Source: Palleronia pelagia (lineage in GTDB: Bacteria; Pseudomonadota; Alphaproteobacteria; Rhodobacterales; Rhodobacteraceae). From it: 64,000 nt of DNA. The stretch lies in contig NZ_FOCM01000001.1 in assembly GCF_900110115.1 (NCBI RefSeq), forward strand, positions 124,001 through 188,000. Reading direction: 5' to 3'. Each line of letters starts with the position of its first letter. Positions within the stretch are counted from its first letter, which is position 1. The position numbers were made by a program, and so were the translations under genes. The notes below the pieces were generated by a model. That model did not search any database. It worked only from the letters and a program-made list of their open reading frames with translations, and was not told where the DNA came from. Shown piece after piece: positions 54,191-63,098 of the stretch.

Positions 54191-54858
54191 TTCGGCTCGG
54201 CTTCGGCGGTGGTCTCCGCTCCATCATCGCCAGAGCGCTCTGCCGCGGTATTTGGTCGTGTGCAGGACCTTGTTTCGCCGTGAGCTTTGTCTCGCCACTG
54301 GTCCGACCGACAGTGACGAACCCGCTTGGGGTCCCCGTCCTTGCCGGTGTGCGGTTCGGCGCTGACATCGATCCCGTGGATCGATATCAGCGCCCCTCAC
54401 CCTTCATCGAGAGCCAGGTCGAGAAAGTCGCATCGCAGTGGGCTCACTGGCGGCCACCCCTGCCTGTCTCTGCGGCATCGCATGTCACAACGGAATCGAA
54501 CCAAAGGGTCAGCGAACCCCGGCGTCGCGCGACTGATGGTAGGTTGGCCAGTTCATGGTCCTGTAGGTCGGGGGCGTGGGTCTGCCGATGCGTCGCAGCT
54601 ACCACGCTGGATTCGCGAGATGAATCACTCTGGAGACATGTGCAACAGACCCATTCCGACGCAACCGGTTGGTCAACGGTCGGCTTTGCCCACCTGTTGG
54701 GCGAAGCCGGACCCCGGGCTCAACCGCTGGCGCCTTTGCGTTCACAAACCGGTGTATTCGCCAGTATCCATCCTCTAAGTGCTATTTCGCATTATTGTCG
54801 CGAAGTGGCAGGGTGGAGTCTGTGTCACCGAGCAGTTCGTGGCGCTACGGGGACACGC
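54191..54858. other. Eroded DNA upstream of the efflux operon
   Basis: A long open frame runs through on the plus strand but has no protein-like content before ATG 54859. It probably consists of IS debris plus the promoter of the RND operon. No regulator gene is present. Confidence 0.4.
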
Positions 54859-56028
54859 ATGACTTTCATCCGGCAAACAATTCTTTCGCTCATCGCAGTG
54901 GCAGCGGCCGTGTTCCTTTGGATCACCTACGTTCCGGCGGCTATGCCGTGGCTGGAGCGTGTTGGTCTGGCCGATTTGCTGGGCATCGAGGCGACCGCCG
55001 AGCTTCAGGACGGCGGGCAGGGGGGCTTTCGCCGGGGCGGTGCCACCAGCGTCGTTGTCGCCGAGGTCACCGAGGGCCGCATCGGCGACCGGATCGAGGC
55101 TATCGGGGATGGCCGTGCGGTTCGTGCCGTGACGTTGCGATCCGAGGTCGCGGGCCAGGTGACAGAGGTCATCCACAGCGAGAATGGCTACGTCGAGTCC
55201 GGCGACACCATCCTGCGGCTCGACAGCGCCGCCGAGAGGATCGCGCTCGAACGGGCCGAGATCCTGCTGGAGGACGCGCAGGACGAGGCCGACCGCCTGG
55301 CCCAGCTCGGCGATACCGGGGCCGTGACCGAGGTGCGGCTGCGCGAGGCGCAACTCGGGCTCAGAACCGCCGAACTGGCCGTGGAACAGGCGCAATACGA
55401 CCTGGGTCAACGCGAGATCGCATCGCCCATCGCCGGATGGCTCGGGGTCATCGACGTGGCGGTCGGCGACCGGGTCTCGCCGCAGGAAACCATCGCGACC
55501 ATCACCGATCGGTCCGAGATCCTGATCGATTTCCAGGTGCCCGAGCGGGTTGTGAGCATGGTGACCGTCGGCAAGCCGATCGAGGCGCGGCCCCTGGGGC
55601 TGTCCGGGCTGGCCCTGGAGGGTGAGGTCGCGGCCGTCGACAACGTGGTCGACCGGGGCAGCCGAACCCTGCGGGTCCAGGGCCGCATTCCGAACGATGA
55701 TGACCGCCTTCGCGCCGGCATGGCCTTCTCCGTCGCGATGGAATTCCCGGGCGAAACCCTGCTGGCCGTCGATCCGCTCTCGGTGCAATGGTCGAGCGAC
55801 GGCTCGTATGTCTGGGCCGTGCGGGATGACAAGGCCGTCCGCGTCGGCGTCACGATCCGCCAGCGCAACAGTGAAAGCGTTGTCGTCGAATCCGCGGACC
55901 TGACGCTGGACGACGCCGTGGTGATCGAAGGCGTCCAGAACCTTCGTCCGGGCGCCGATGTCTCGGTCTCGGCAGGCACCCGGACGGATGGCGCCGAGGC
56001 GCAGATGACCAACCGTGCGCGGCTTTGA
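54859..56028 (+). CDS. RND efflux periplasmic adaptor (membrane fusion protein)
   Basis: A 389-aa adaptor. The N-terminal anchor is FIRQTILSLIAVAAAVFLWI (residues 3-22). The lipoyl/barrel-sandwich halves are around RSEVAGQVTEVIHSENGYVESGD and REIASPIAGWLGVIDVAVGD, separated by an alpha-helical hairpin (residues about 120-180). The beta-barrel and membrane-proximal parts follow (PERVVSMVTVGKPIEA; VDPLSVQWSSDGSYVWAV). ATG 54859 is chosen because the anchor begins there. The RND permease gene follows 12 nt later. No outer-membrane channel gene is seen. Confidence 0.88.
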   Translation: MTFIRQTILSLIAVAAAVFLWITYVPAAMPWLERVGLADLLGIEATAELQDGGQGGFRRGGATSVVVAEVTEGRIGDRIEAIGDGRAVRAVTLRSEVAGQVTEVIHSENGYVESGDTILRLDSAAERIALERAEILLEDAQDEADRLAQLGDTGAVTEVRLREAQLGLRTAELAVEQAQYDLGQREIASPIAGWLGVIDVAVGDRVSPQETIATITDRSEILIDFQVPERVVSMVTVGKPIEARPLGLSGLALEGEVAAVDNVVDRGSRTLRVQGRIPNDDDRLRAGMAFSVAMEFPGETLLAVDPLSVQWSSDGSYVWAVRDDKAVRVGVTIRQRNSESVVVESADLTLDDAVVIEGVQNLRPGADVSVSAGTRTDGAEAQMTNRARL

Positions 56029-56040
56029 GGAGACCCCTTG

Positions 56041-59000
56041 ATGGCATCTGAAGACACCGCCGCGGCAACCATGGGCTCGGGGGTCTCGCTGTTCGTGCGG
56101 CGTCCCATCCTGGCCTTCGTGCTGAGCGCGCTGATCGTGATCTCGGGGATCGCGGCCCTTTTCGGTGTCGAGATCCGCGAGTTGCCGAATGTCGACAGCC
56201 CGGTCATCACGGTGACGACCGAGTTTCCCGGCGCATCACCGGAAAGCGTCGACCAGGACGTCACGGGCCGGATCGAGGGTGCGGTGGGCCGGGTTGCGGG
56301 TGTGCGCACGATCTCGTCCAATTCGCGCTTCGGGCGCAGCCGCGTGACGCTGGAATTCAACGAAGGGGCGGACCTTGACGTGGCGGCCACGGATACCCGC
56401 GACGCCGTCGCCCGCATCGCCAACCAGTTGCCCGACGGCGCCGAGGAGCCCCGGATCGTCAAGGCCGACGCCAACGCACAGCCGGTCATCCGGATCGCCG
56501 TCACATCGCCGGGACGGTCCCCGCAGGACCTGACGCGCATCGTTCAGGAGCGGGTCGAGGATCGCCTGATCTCGGTCGAGGGCGTGGCCGACCTGCAGAT
56601 CTACGGCGACCGCGAACCGATCTTCCGCGTGGATATCGAGATGGCCGAGCTGGCCAGCCGGGGGCTGACGCTGGCCGATCTGCGGCAGACCCTGGCCGAT
56701 GTGGCCTACGACGCGCCGGCGGGCGACCTGTCGGGCACGAGCCAGTCGATCAGCGTCCGCACCACCGCCGCGGTCTCCTCGCCGCAGGCCTTCGAGGATC
56801 TGGTCATCGCCGACAATGTGCGCGTGGGCGACGTGGCGTCGGTGTCGCTGGGCCCCGCGGGGGACGAGACGATCCTTCGGGCCAACGGCGAGACGGGCCT
56901 GGGCATCGGCGTGATCCGGCAGGCCACGTCGAACACGCTGGAGATTTCCGCGGCGGTCCGCGACGTGGTGGCCGAACTCGACCGGACCTTGCCGGGCGAC
57001 GTGAGCATCTTCGTCACCTCCGACGACGCTGTCTTCATCAACGGGTCGATCAGCGAGGTCGTCAAGACGCTGGCCCTTGCCGTGGCGATCGTGGTCGCCG
57101 TGATCTTCCTGTTCCTGCGAAACATCAGGGCAACGGCGATCCCGGCGCTGACCATGCCCGTGGCGCTGATCGGCACCCTGGCGGCGATCTACCTGATCGG
57201 GTTCTCGGTCAATATCCTGACCCTGCTCGCGCTGGTGCTGGCGACGGGCATGGTGGTCGACGATGCCATCGTCGTGCTGGAAAACATCGTGCGGCGTCGG
57301 GCCGAGGGCATGGGCCCACGTGCCGCCGCCGTGCTGGGCACGCGCCAGGTCTTCTTCGCGGTCGTGACGACGACAGCGACCCTCGCCGCCGTGTTCATCC
57401 CGCTGTCGTTCCTGCCCGGACAAGCGGGGGGGCTTTTCCGGGAATTCGGCTTCACGCTGGCGATCGCGGTCATGCTGTCCTCGGTGGTGGCGCTCACGCT
57501 GTGTCCGACACTTGCCAGCAGGCTTTTGACCAAGGATCCGGACCCGTCGCCGCGCGGGCCGTTCGTGTGGCTGGGAAACCGACTGGCCGCGCTCTACGAG
57601 CGGACGCTGGACTGGTCGCTGTCTTCGCCCTTCGTGGTGGTGGTCGTGGCCGTGCTGTTCGCGCTGACAGCCGTGATGGTCTTCGGCGGGATCCGGCAGG
57701 AGCTGACCCCGCGCGAGGATCGCGCCGTCGCGCTTCTGTCGGTTACGGCGCAACAGGGTGTCTCGCTCGACTACACGACCCGCAAGATGGGCGAGATCGA
57801 GCAGGCCGTGGAGCCGCTGCGCGAAAGCGGCGAAATCGCCAACGTCTTCTCGATTACCGGCTTCGGGGCAGACAACCGCGGCTTCATGGTCTTCACGCTT
57901 GCCCCGTGGGACGCACGGACACGCAGCCAGGATGAGATCGTCGGCGACATCAACGGCCGGCTTCGGGGGATCATCGGCGTGCGCGCCTTCGCGATCCAGC
58001 CCAATTCCCTTGGAATTCGCGGGGCAGGGCGCGGCCTGACCTTCGCGGTGACCGGCAACAGCTACGAACAGCTGGCGGACGTGTCCGAAGCGCTGGTCGC
58101 GCGGATGCAGGAGAACCCGGCCTTCGGACAGGTGCGGCTGGAATACGAGACGACCCAGCCGCAGCTTTTCGTCGAGGTCGACCGCACGCGGGCCTCGGAC
58201 CTGGGGATCGAGATCACCGGCCTTGGCGAAGCGCTTCAGGCGGTGCTGGACGGGCGCACCGTCGGGTCTGTTTTCATCGACGACACCAGTTACGACATCC
58301 AGATGCTGTCGACCTCGGACCCGGTGGACGACCCGGGCGACCTGCAGAACGTTTTCGTGCAGGCGGGCGACGGGCAGATGGTCCCGATGTCGAGCTTCGT
58401 GACGCTGGAGGAACGCGCCATCGCGCCCGAGCTGGAACGCGAGGGGCAGAACCGCTCGGTCGAGATCTCGGCGGGGCTTACGCCGGAGATGTCGCTGGGC
58501 GACGCGCTTGCACAGGTCACCGCATTGTCGGACGAGATTCTGGCCGAGGAGAACCGCATCGTGCCCCTGGCCGAGGCCGCGACGCTGGACGAGACCTCGT
58601 CGGGTCTTCTGGTGACGTTCGGCTTCGCCATCGTCGTGGTGCTTCTGGTGCTCGCGGCGCAGTTTGAAAGCTTCATCTCGGCCGTGGTGGTGATGGCGAC
58701 CGTGCCGCTGGGTCTTGCCTGCGCAATCTTCGCGCTGGTCTTCACCGGGCTCAGCCTGAACGTTTACAGCCAGATCGGGCTGGTCATGCTGATCGGTATC
58801 ATGGCCAAGAACGGCATCCTGATTGTCGAGTTCGCGAACCAGTTGCGCGATGACGGCCAGGATGTCCGCAGCGCGATCCGCGATGCATCGACCATCCGCC
58901 TGCGCCCGGTGATGATGACGATGACCTCGACCGTGCTGGGCGGCATTCCCCTGATCCTGTCGAGCGGCGCGGGGGCCGAGGCGCGCGAGGCGCTCGGATG

Positions 59001-59160
59001 GGTGATCGTCGGTGGGCTGGGCCTTGCGACACTGTCGACGTTGTTTCTCACGCCGGTCGCCTACCTTCTGCTTGCGCGGTTCTCCAAGCCGCGTGCGGAG
59101 GAGGAGCGGCGCCTGGCAGAAGAGTTGAAGATGGCGCTTTCGGCTGCGCCGACGCGATGA
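56041..59160 (+). CDS. RND efflux permease (HAE1/AcrB-like)
   Basis: A 1039-aa inner-membrane proton antiporter. The first helix (FVRRPILAFVLSALIVISGIAAL) is followed by a large periplasmic loop, then helices 2-6. TM4 carries the paired aspartates in GMVVDDAIVVLENIVRR (about residues 404-420). A second loop and helices 8-12 follow (QIGLVMLIGIMAKNGILIVEFANQ with its Lys). GAGGAG 9 nt upstream supports ATG 56041. Works with the preceding adaptor to export hydrophobic compounds; the substrate is unknown. Confidence 0.92.
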   Translation: MASEDTAAATMGSGVSLFVRRPILAFVLSALIVISGIAALFGVEIRELPNVDSPVITVTTEFPGASPESVDQDVTGRIEGAVGRVAGVRTISSNSRFGRSRVTLEFNEGADLDVAATDTRDAVARIANQLPDGAEEPRIVKADANAQPVIRIAVTSPGRSPQDLTRIVQERVEDRLISVEGVADLQIYGDREPIFRVDIEMAELASRGLTLADLRQTLADVAYDAPAGDLSGTSQSISVRTTAAVSSPQAFEDLVIADNVRVGDVASVSLGPAGDETILRANGETGLGIGVIRQATSNTLEISAAVRDVVAELDRTLPGDVSIFVTSDDAVFINGSISEVVKTLALAVAIVVAVIFLFLRNIRATAIPALTMPVALIGTLAAIYLIGFSVNILTLLALVLATGMVVDDAIVVLENIVRRRAEGMGPRAAAVLGTRQVFFAVVTTTATLAAVFIPLSFLPGQAGGLFREFGFTLAIAVMLSSVVALTLCPTLASRLLTKDPDPSPRGPFVWLGNRLAALYERTLDWSLSSPFVVVVVAVLFALTAVMVFGGIRQELTPREDRAVALLSVTAQQGVSLDYTTRKMGEIEQAVEPLRESGEIANVFSITGFGADNRGFMVFTLAPWDARTRSQDEIVGDINGRLRGIIGVRAFAIQPNSLGIRGAGRGLTFAVTGNSYEQLADVSEALVARMQENPAFGQVRLEYETTQPQLFVEVDRTRASDLGIEITGLGEALQAVLDGRTVGSVFIDDTSYDIQMLSTSDPVDDPGDLQNVFVQAGDGQMVPMSSFVTLEERAIAPELEREGQNRSVEISAGLTPEMSLGDALAQVTALSDEILAEENRIVPLAEAATLDETSSGLLVTFGFAIVVVLLVLAAQFESFISAVVVMATVPLGLACAIFALVFTGLSLNVYSQIGLVMLIGIMAKNGILIVEFANQLRDDGQDVRSAIRDASTIRLRPVMMTMTSTVLGGIPLILSSGAGAEAREALGWVIVGGLGLATLSTLFLTPVAYLLLARFSKPRAEEERRLAEELKMALSAAPTR

Positions 59161-59277
59161 GCCTGGGGCTGCCGCCCGCCTTTTCGCTCCTTGGTGTCGT
59201 CGCCAACGCACGATCCAGATTGACAGGCGATAGGAAGGGATCCAAAGCGTTCCGGAACAACATCTCTGGAATCGGTG

Positions 59278-60630
59278 ATGGAGAAGACCGCGCCTGTCTC
59301 GCATCTCGAGGACGACCATCCCGAGCTTGACGCCATTTTCGCGTGCATCTGCGACCTGAACGGCGTGATGCGCGGGAAAAGACTTCCCGCCGACCAGATC
59401 CAGAAAGTCCGCGACGGTGGCCTGCGCATGCCCTTGTCGCTTCTGGGGATGGATATCTGGGGCGAAGACGTCGAAGGCTCGGATCTGGTCTTCGATACCG
59501 GCGACGCCGACGGCATTTGCGAACATACCGACCGCCCCGCGAGCCTTCTGGGCTGGACCGAAAGACCCACCGCGTTCATCCAGCTCTGGACCCGGACCGA
59601 GGACGGAACGCCCTTCGCGGGCGATCCCCGCCGGGCACTGGCCGATGTGGTGGCCCGCCTGGATCGGCGCGGCCTTCGGCCCGTCGTCGCGACCGAGCTC
59701 GAATTCTACATCGTCGACCCCACCAAGGCCGCCCCGCAACCGCCGCGCTCGCCCGTCACCGGCAAGCGGCTGGACACCGACGGCGCGCTCAGCCTGGACG
59801 AGCTTCAGCATTTCGACGCCCTTCTGAACGAGATCTACGACGGCTGCCGGGCGCAGGGGATCCCCGCCGACAGCGCGATCTCGGAAAACGGCGCGGGCCA
59901 GTTCGAGATCAATTTCGTCCATCAGTCCGACCCGCTGAAGGCCGCCGACGATGCCGTCCTGTTCAAGCGACTGGTCCGGGGCCTTGCCCGCAAACACGGC
60001 TTCGCGGCGACCTTCATGGCCAAACCCTATGGCGAGCGGGCGGGGTCGGGCATGCATGCCCACGTGTCGCTCGTGGACGCGGAGGGCATGAACCTGTTCG
60101 ACGATGGCGGACCTGAGGGCACGCCCCTGATGCGCCAGGCCGTCGCCGGCCTGATCGCCACGATGCAGGAAAACGGGCTGGTCTTCGCCCCGCACGAGAA
60201 TTCGTATCGCCGCCTTCTGCCCGGGGCCCACGCGCCGGCGGCGGTCGCCTGGGGATACGAGAACCGGACGGTGGCCATCCGCATTCCCGGCGGCGACAAC
60301 CGCGCGCGCCGGATCGAGCATCGCGTGGCCGGCGCCGATGCCAATCCGTACCTCGTGCTGGCCGCCATCCTTGGCGGCATGCTGCTGGGCATCGAAAAGG
60401 GCATGGAGCCGCCCCCGCCCGTGACCGGCGACGCGTATTCCATGCGGCTGGACCGGCTGCCGCCGGACTGGGCCTCGGCGATCGACGCCTTCGCCCGCGG
60501 CGCGGCCCAGACCGGGATCTTCGCGCCCCGGCTGGTGCGCATGTTCGAACAGATGAAGCGCCAGGAGCTCGGTCGTTTCACCCGGCACGTCACCGACTTC
60601 GAATACCATTCCTACCTCGAGGCGGTGTAG
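59278..60630 (+). CDS. puuA: Glutamine synthetase-family enzyme, gamma-glutamylputrescine synthetase-like
   Basis: A 450-aa GS-fold ligase. Landmarks are ATELEFYIVDP and ENGAGQFEINF (metal-binding Glu), KPYGERAGSGMHAHVSL (ATP/substrate His) and GGDNRARRIEHRVAGADANPYL (Arg loop). The next genes are a PuuB-like oxidase and a polyamine importer, so ATP-dependent glutamylation of putrescine is the likely reaction. ATG 59278 is preferred over GTG 59275, three bases earlier. Its stop overlaps the oxidase start by one base. Exact amine preference is not proven. Confidence 0.8.
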   Translation: MEKTAPVSHLEDDHPELDAIFACICDLNGVMRGKRLPADQIQKVRDGGLRMPLSLLGMDIWGEDVEGSDLVFDTGDADGICEHTDRPASLLGWTERPTAFIQLWTRTEDGTPFAGDPRRALADVVARLDRRGLRPVVATELEFYIVDPTKAAPQPPRSPVTGKRLDTDGALSLDELQHFDALLNEIYDGCRAQGIPADSAISENGAGQFEINFVHQSDPLKAADDAVLFKRLVRGLARKHGFAATFMAKPYGERAGSGMHAHVSLVDAEGMNLFDDGGPEGTPLMRQAVAGLIATMQENGLVFAPHENSYRRLLPGAHAPAAVAWGYENRTVAIRIPGGDNRARRIEHRVAGADANPYLVLAAILGGMLLGIEKGMEPPPPVTGDAYSMRLDRLPPDWASAIDAFARGAAQTGIFAPRLVRMFEQMKRQELGRFTRHVTDFEYHSYLEAV

Positions 60631-61940
60631 TGGACGGCACGTCGCCCCCGGCCGCGCAGGCCGCCCCGTATCCCGACAGCTACTACGCGGCCAGCAGGAA
60701 CCCCGCACCGCCGCGCCCCCGTCTTGAGGGGCGGCATACCGTCGATGTCTGTGTCGTCGGCGGCGGGTATTCGGGCCTGTCGACCGCCATCACCCTGCTG
60801 GAACGGGGCCACTCGGTCACTCTGCTGGAAGGCGCGAAGATCGGCTGGGGCGCCTCGGGCCGCAACGGCGGCCAGATCGTCAACGGCCTGAACGCCGGGC
60901 TGGACGTGTTCGAACGCCGCTTCGGCCGCGATGTGGCGGCGCGCGTGGCGAAGCTGGTGCTGGAGGGCGGCGACCTGATCCGCGAGCGGGTCGCGCGTTA
61001 TGACATCCGGTGCGACCTGAAGGATGGCAACGTGTTCGCCGCCTTCAACGCGCGCCACATGCGCGGTCTGGAGGCCAAGCGCGACCTGTGGGCATCGCAC
61101 GGGCTGACCAACCTGGAGATGCTGGACCGCGCCGGCATGCGCGCCCATGCCGACACCGATCTTTACTGCGGTGGCATGATCGATACGCGTGGCGGCCACA
61201 TGCACCCCCTGAACCTGGCCCTGGGAGAAGCCGACGCGGTCGAGCGTCTGGGCGGCACGATCCACGAGGATTCGCCCGTGATCCACGCCGAACCCGAGCG
61301 CGCCCGCCCCCTGGTGCGCACGGCCAACGGAGAGATCGAGGCGCGCACCCTCGTGCTGTGTGGCAACGCCTACCTGAAGGGCGTCGTGCCGGGGCTGGAA
61401 TGGCGGGTGATGCCGGTCTCGACCCAGGTGATGGCGACGGCCCCGCTGGGAACGGACCTCGCCCGCGCCCTGATGCCTTCGGACACCTGCGTGGAAGACG
61501 TCCGCTACATCCTGGATTACTATCGCATGTCCGCCGACCACAGGCTGCTGTTCGGGGGCGGAACGGTCTACGGCGGCACCGACCCGCGCGACATCAAGCG
61601 CAAGCTGGTCGCCTCGATGCGCAAGGTCTTCCCCGCGCTCGCGGGGACCGCGATCGACCACGCGTGGTCGGGCAATTTCGCCCTGTCCTTCCTGCGGGTG
61701 CCGCAGATGGGGCGATTGGGCGCCTCGACCTATTTCGCGCACGGCTACTCGGGGCACGGCGTCACCGGATCGCATCTCTTCGGCCGCATCCTGGGCGAGG
61801 CGATCAGCGGCGACCTGGGCCGTTTCGACATGTTCGCCGGTCTTCCCTGGCTTCCTTTCCCCGGCGGGCGGACGTTCCGCGTGCCGTACTCGGTTCTCGG
61901 ATCGTGGTGGTACGCCACCCGCGATCGCCTTGGCGTCTGA
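60630..61940 (+). CDS. puuB: FAD-dependent amine oxidase, gamma-glutamylputrescine oxidase-like
   Basis: A 436-aa DAO-family flavoprotein. The dinucleotide motif is VVGGGYSGLSTAITLLERG (42-60), followed by GWGASGRNGGQIVNGL, the PuuB/solA-type FAD contact. C-terminal YFAHGYSGHGVTGSHLFGRI is the second FAD segment. It starts at GTG 60630, one base into the puuA stop codon, so translation is coupled. It would oxidise gamma-glutamylputrescine to the aldehyde with H2O2 release; the downstream aldehyde dehydrogenase is not in the window. Confidence 0.82.
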   Translation: MDGTSPPAAQAAPYPDSYYAASRNPAPPRPRLEGRHTVDVCVVGGGYSGLSTAITLLERGHSVTLLEGAKIGWGASGRNGGQIVNGLNAGLDVFERRFGRDVAARVAKLVLEGGDLIRERVARYDIRCDLKDGNVFAAFNARHMRGLEAKRDLWASHGLTNLEMLDRAGMRAHADTDLYCGGMIDTRGGHMHPLNLALGEADAVERLGGTIHEDSPVIHAEPERARPLVRTANGEIEARTLVLCGNAYLKGVVPGLEWRVMPVSTQVMATAPLGTDLARALMPSDTCVEDVRYILDYYRMSADHRLLFGGGTVYGGTDPRDIKRKLVASMRKVFPALAGTAIDHAWSGNFALSFLRVPQMGRLGASTYFAHGYSGHGVTGSHLFGRILGEAISGDLGRFDMFAGLPWLPFPGGRTFRVPYSVLGSWWYATRDRLGV

Positions 61941-61965
61941 CTTAACCCCCTCCATGGAGCATCCC

Positions 61966-63048
61966 ATGACCCGCACGACTCTGACGGCCCTTCTCCTGAC
62001 CATGCCCCTCGCGGCGCAGGCGCAGGAAACGCTGAACTTCTACAACTGGTCCGACTACATCGCCGAGGACACGATCCCCAACTTCGAGGCCGAGACCGGC
62101 ATCGACGTGAGCTACGACGTGTTCGACTCCAACGAGGTGGTCGAGGCCCGGATGCTCACCGGCTCGACCGGCTACGACCTGGTCGTGCCCTCGCTGGAAT
62201 TCATGGCCCGGCAGGCGCAGGCCGGTGTGTTCCAGCCGATCGACACCTCGAAGATCAGCAACTACGGGAACCTCGACCCCGAGATCATGCGCATCATCGC
62301 CACCAACGACGCGAACAACACCTACGGCGTGCCGTGGATGATGTATTCGGTCGGGCCGGGCTACAACACCGCCATGGTGACCGAGAGGCTGGGCGCGGAG
62401 GCCGATCTCGACACCTGGGACATGGTGTTCGATCCCGCCAATGCCGAGCGGCTTGCAGATTGCGGCATCGCCCTTCTGGACAGCCCGTCCGAAATCGTGG
62501 GCGCCGCGCTCAACTATCTCGGGCTCGACCCCAATTCCGAGGACACCGCCGACCTGGAGCAGGCCATCGAGCTGCTGAACGGTATCCGTCCGCACATCCG
62601 CTATTTCCACTCGTCGCAATACATCAACGACCTGGCGAACGGTGATATCTGCGTTTCGGTCGGCTATTCCGGCGACATCCTGCAGGCACAGGACCGTGCC
62701 GTCGAGGCCGGGAACGGGGTCGAGATCACCTATACGATCCCGCGCGAAGGCGCGCTTCTGGGCTTCGACATGATGGCCATTCCGGCCGACGCGCCCAATC
62801 CCGATGCCGCCCACGCCTTCATCGACTACTTCCTGCGCCCCGAGGTGACCGCGGCGGTGTCCGACGCGGTCTTCTACGCCAACGCCAACAAGGCGGCGAC
62901 ACCGCTGGTTTCGGACGAGGTGCGCAACGATCCCGGCATCTACCCGCCCGAGGAAACCGTCGCCAAGATGTACACGCCCACGCCGAAATCGGCGCGGTTC
63001 GATCGGGCCCTGACGCGGGCCTGGACCACGTTGAAAACCGGTCGCTGA
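61966..63048 (+). CDS. potF: Polyamine ABC transporter substrate-binding protein
   Basis: A 360-aa periplasmic protein. The signal is MTRTTLTALLLTMPLAAQAQ. The mature start LNFYNWSDYIAEDTIPNFEAETGI is the classic PotD/PotF beginning, with further polyamine-site residues in YDLVVPSLEFMARQAQAG, YGVPWMMYSVGPGYN and SVGYSGDILQAQDRA. ATG 61966 follows TGGAG; an in-frame start 36 nt earlier lacks a leader. It is 25 nt after puuB, which links uptake with catabolism. PotF (putrescine) is favoured over PotD by context. Confidence 0.85.
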   Translation: MTRTTLTALLLTMPLAAQAQETLNFYNWSDYIAEDTIPNFEAETGIDVSYDVFDSNEVVEARMLTGSTGYDLVVPSLEFMARQAQAGVFQPIDTSKISNYGNLDPEIMRIIATNDANNTYGVPWMMYSVGPGYNTAMVTERLGAEADLDTWDMVFDPANAERLADCGIALLDSPSEIVGAALNYLGLDPNSEDTADLEQAIELLNGIRPHIRYFHSSQYINDLANGDICVSVGYSGDILQAQDRAVEAGNGVEITYTIPREGALLGFDMMAIPADAPNPDAAHAFIDYFLRPEVTAAVSDAVFYANANKAATPLVSDEVRNDPGIYPPEETVAKMYTPTPKSARFDRALTRAWTTLKTGR

Positions 63049-63055
63049 CACGTCG

Positions 63056-63086
63056 GGACCGCCCCGGACCGGGGCGGTCCTTCTTT
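63056..63086 (+). terminator. Rho-independent-type hairpin between potF and potG
   Basis: GGACCGCCCC at 63056 pairs with GGGGCGGTCC (63071-63080) and is followed by TTCTTT. It would cut or retain part of the transcript after the binding-protein gene, giving more PotF than transporter subunits. Confidence 0.75.
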
Positions 63087-63098
63087 CGGGATCGAGCG

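Noticed and set aside
54187-54858. 224-residue N-terminal extension of the RND adaptor
   Set aside because: The sequence is not protein-like and includes IS debris; the membrane anchor starts at ATG 54859.
56236-60708. 1490-aa open frame on the minus strand
   Set aside because: It is antisense to the RND permease and puuA, with the His/Arg/Gln-rich composition typical of GC-rich shadow frames.
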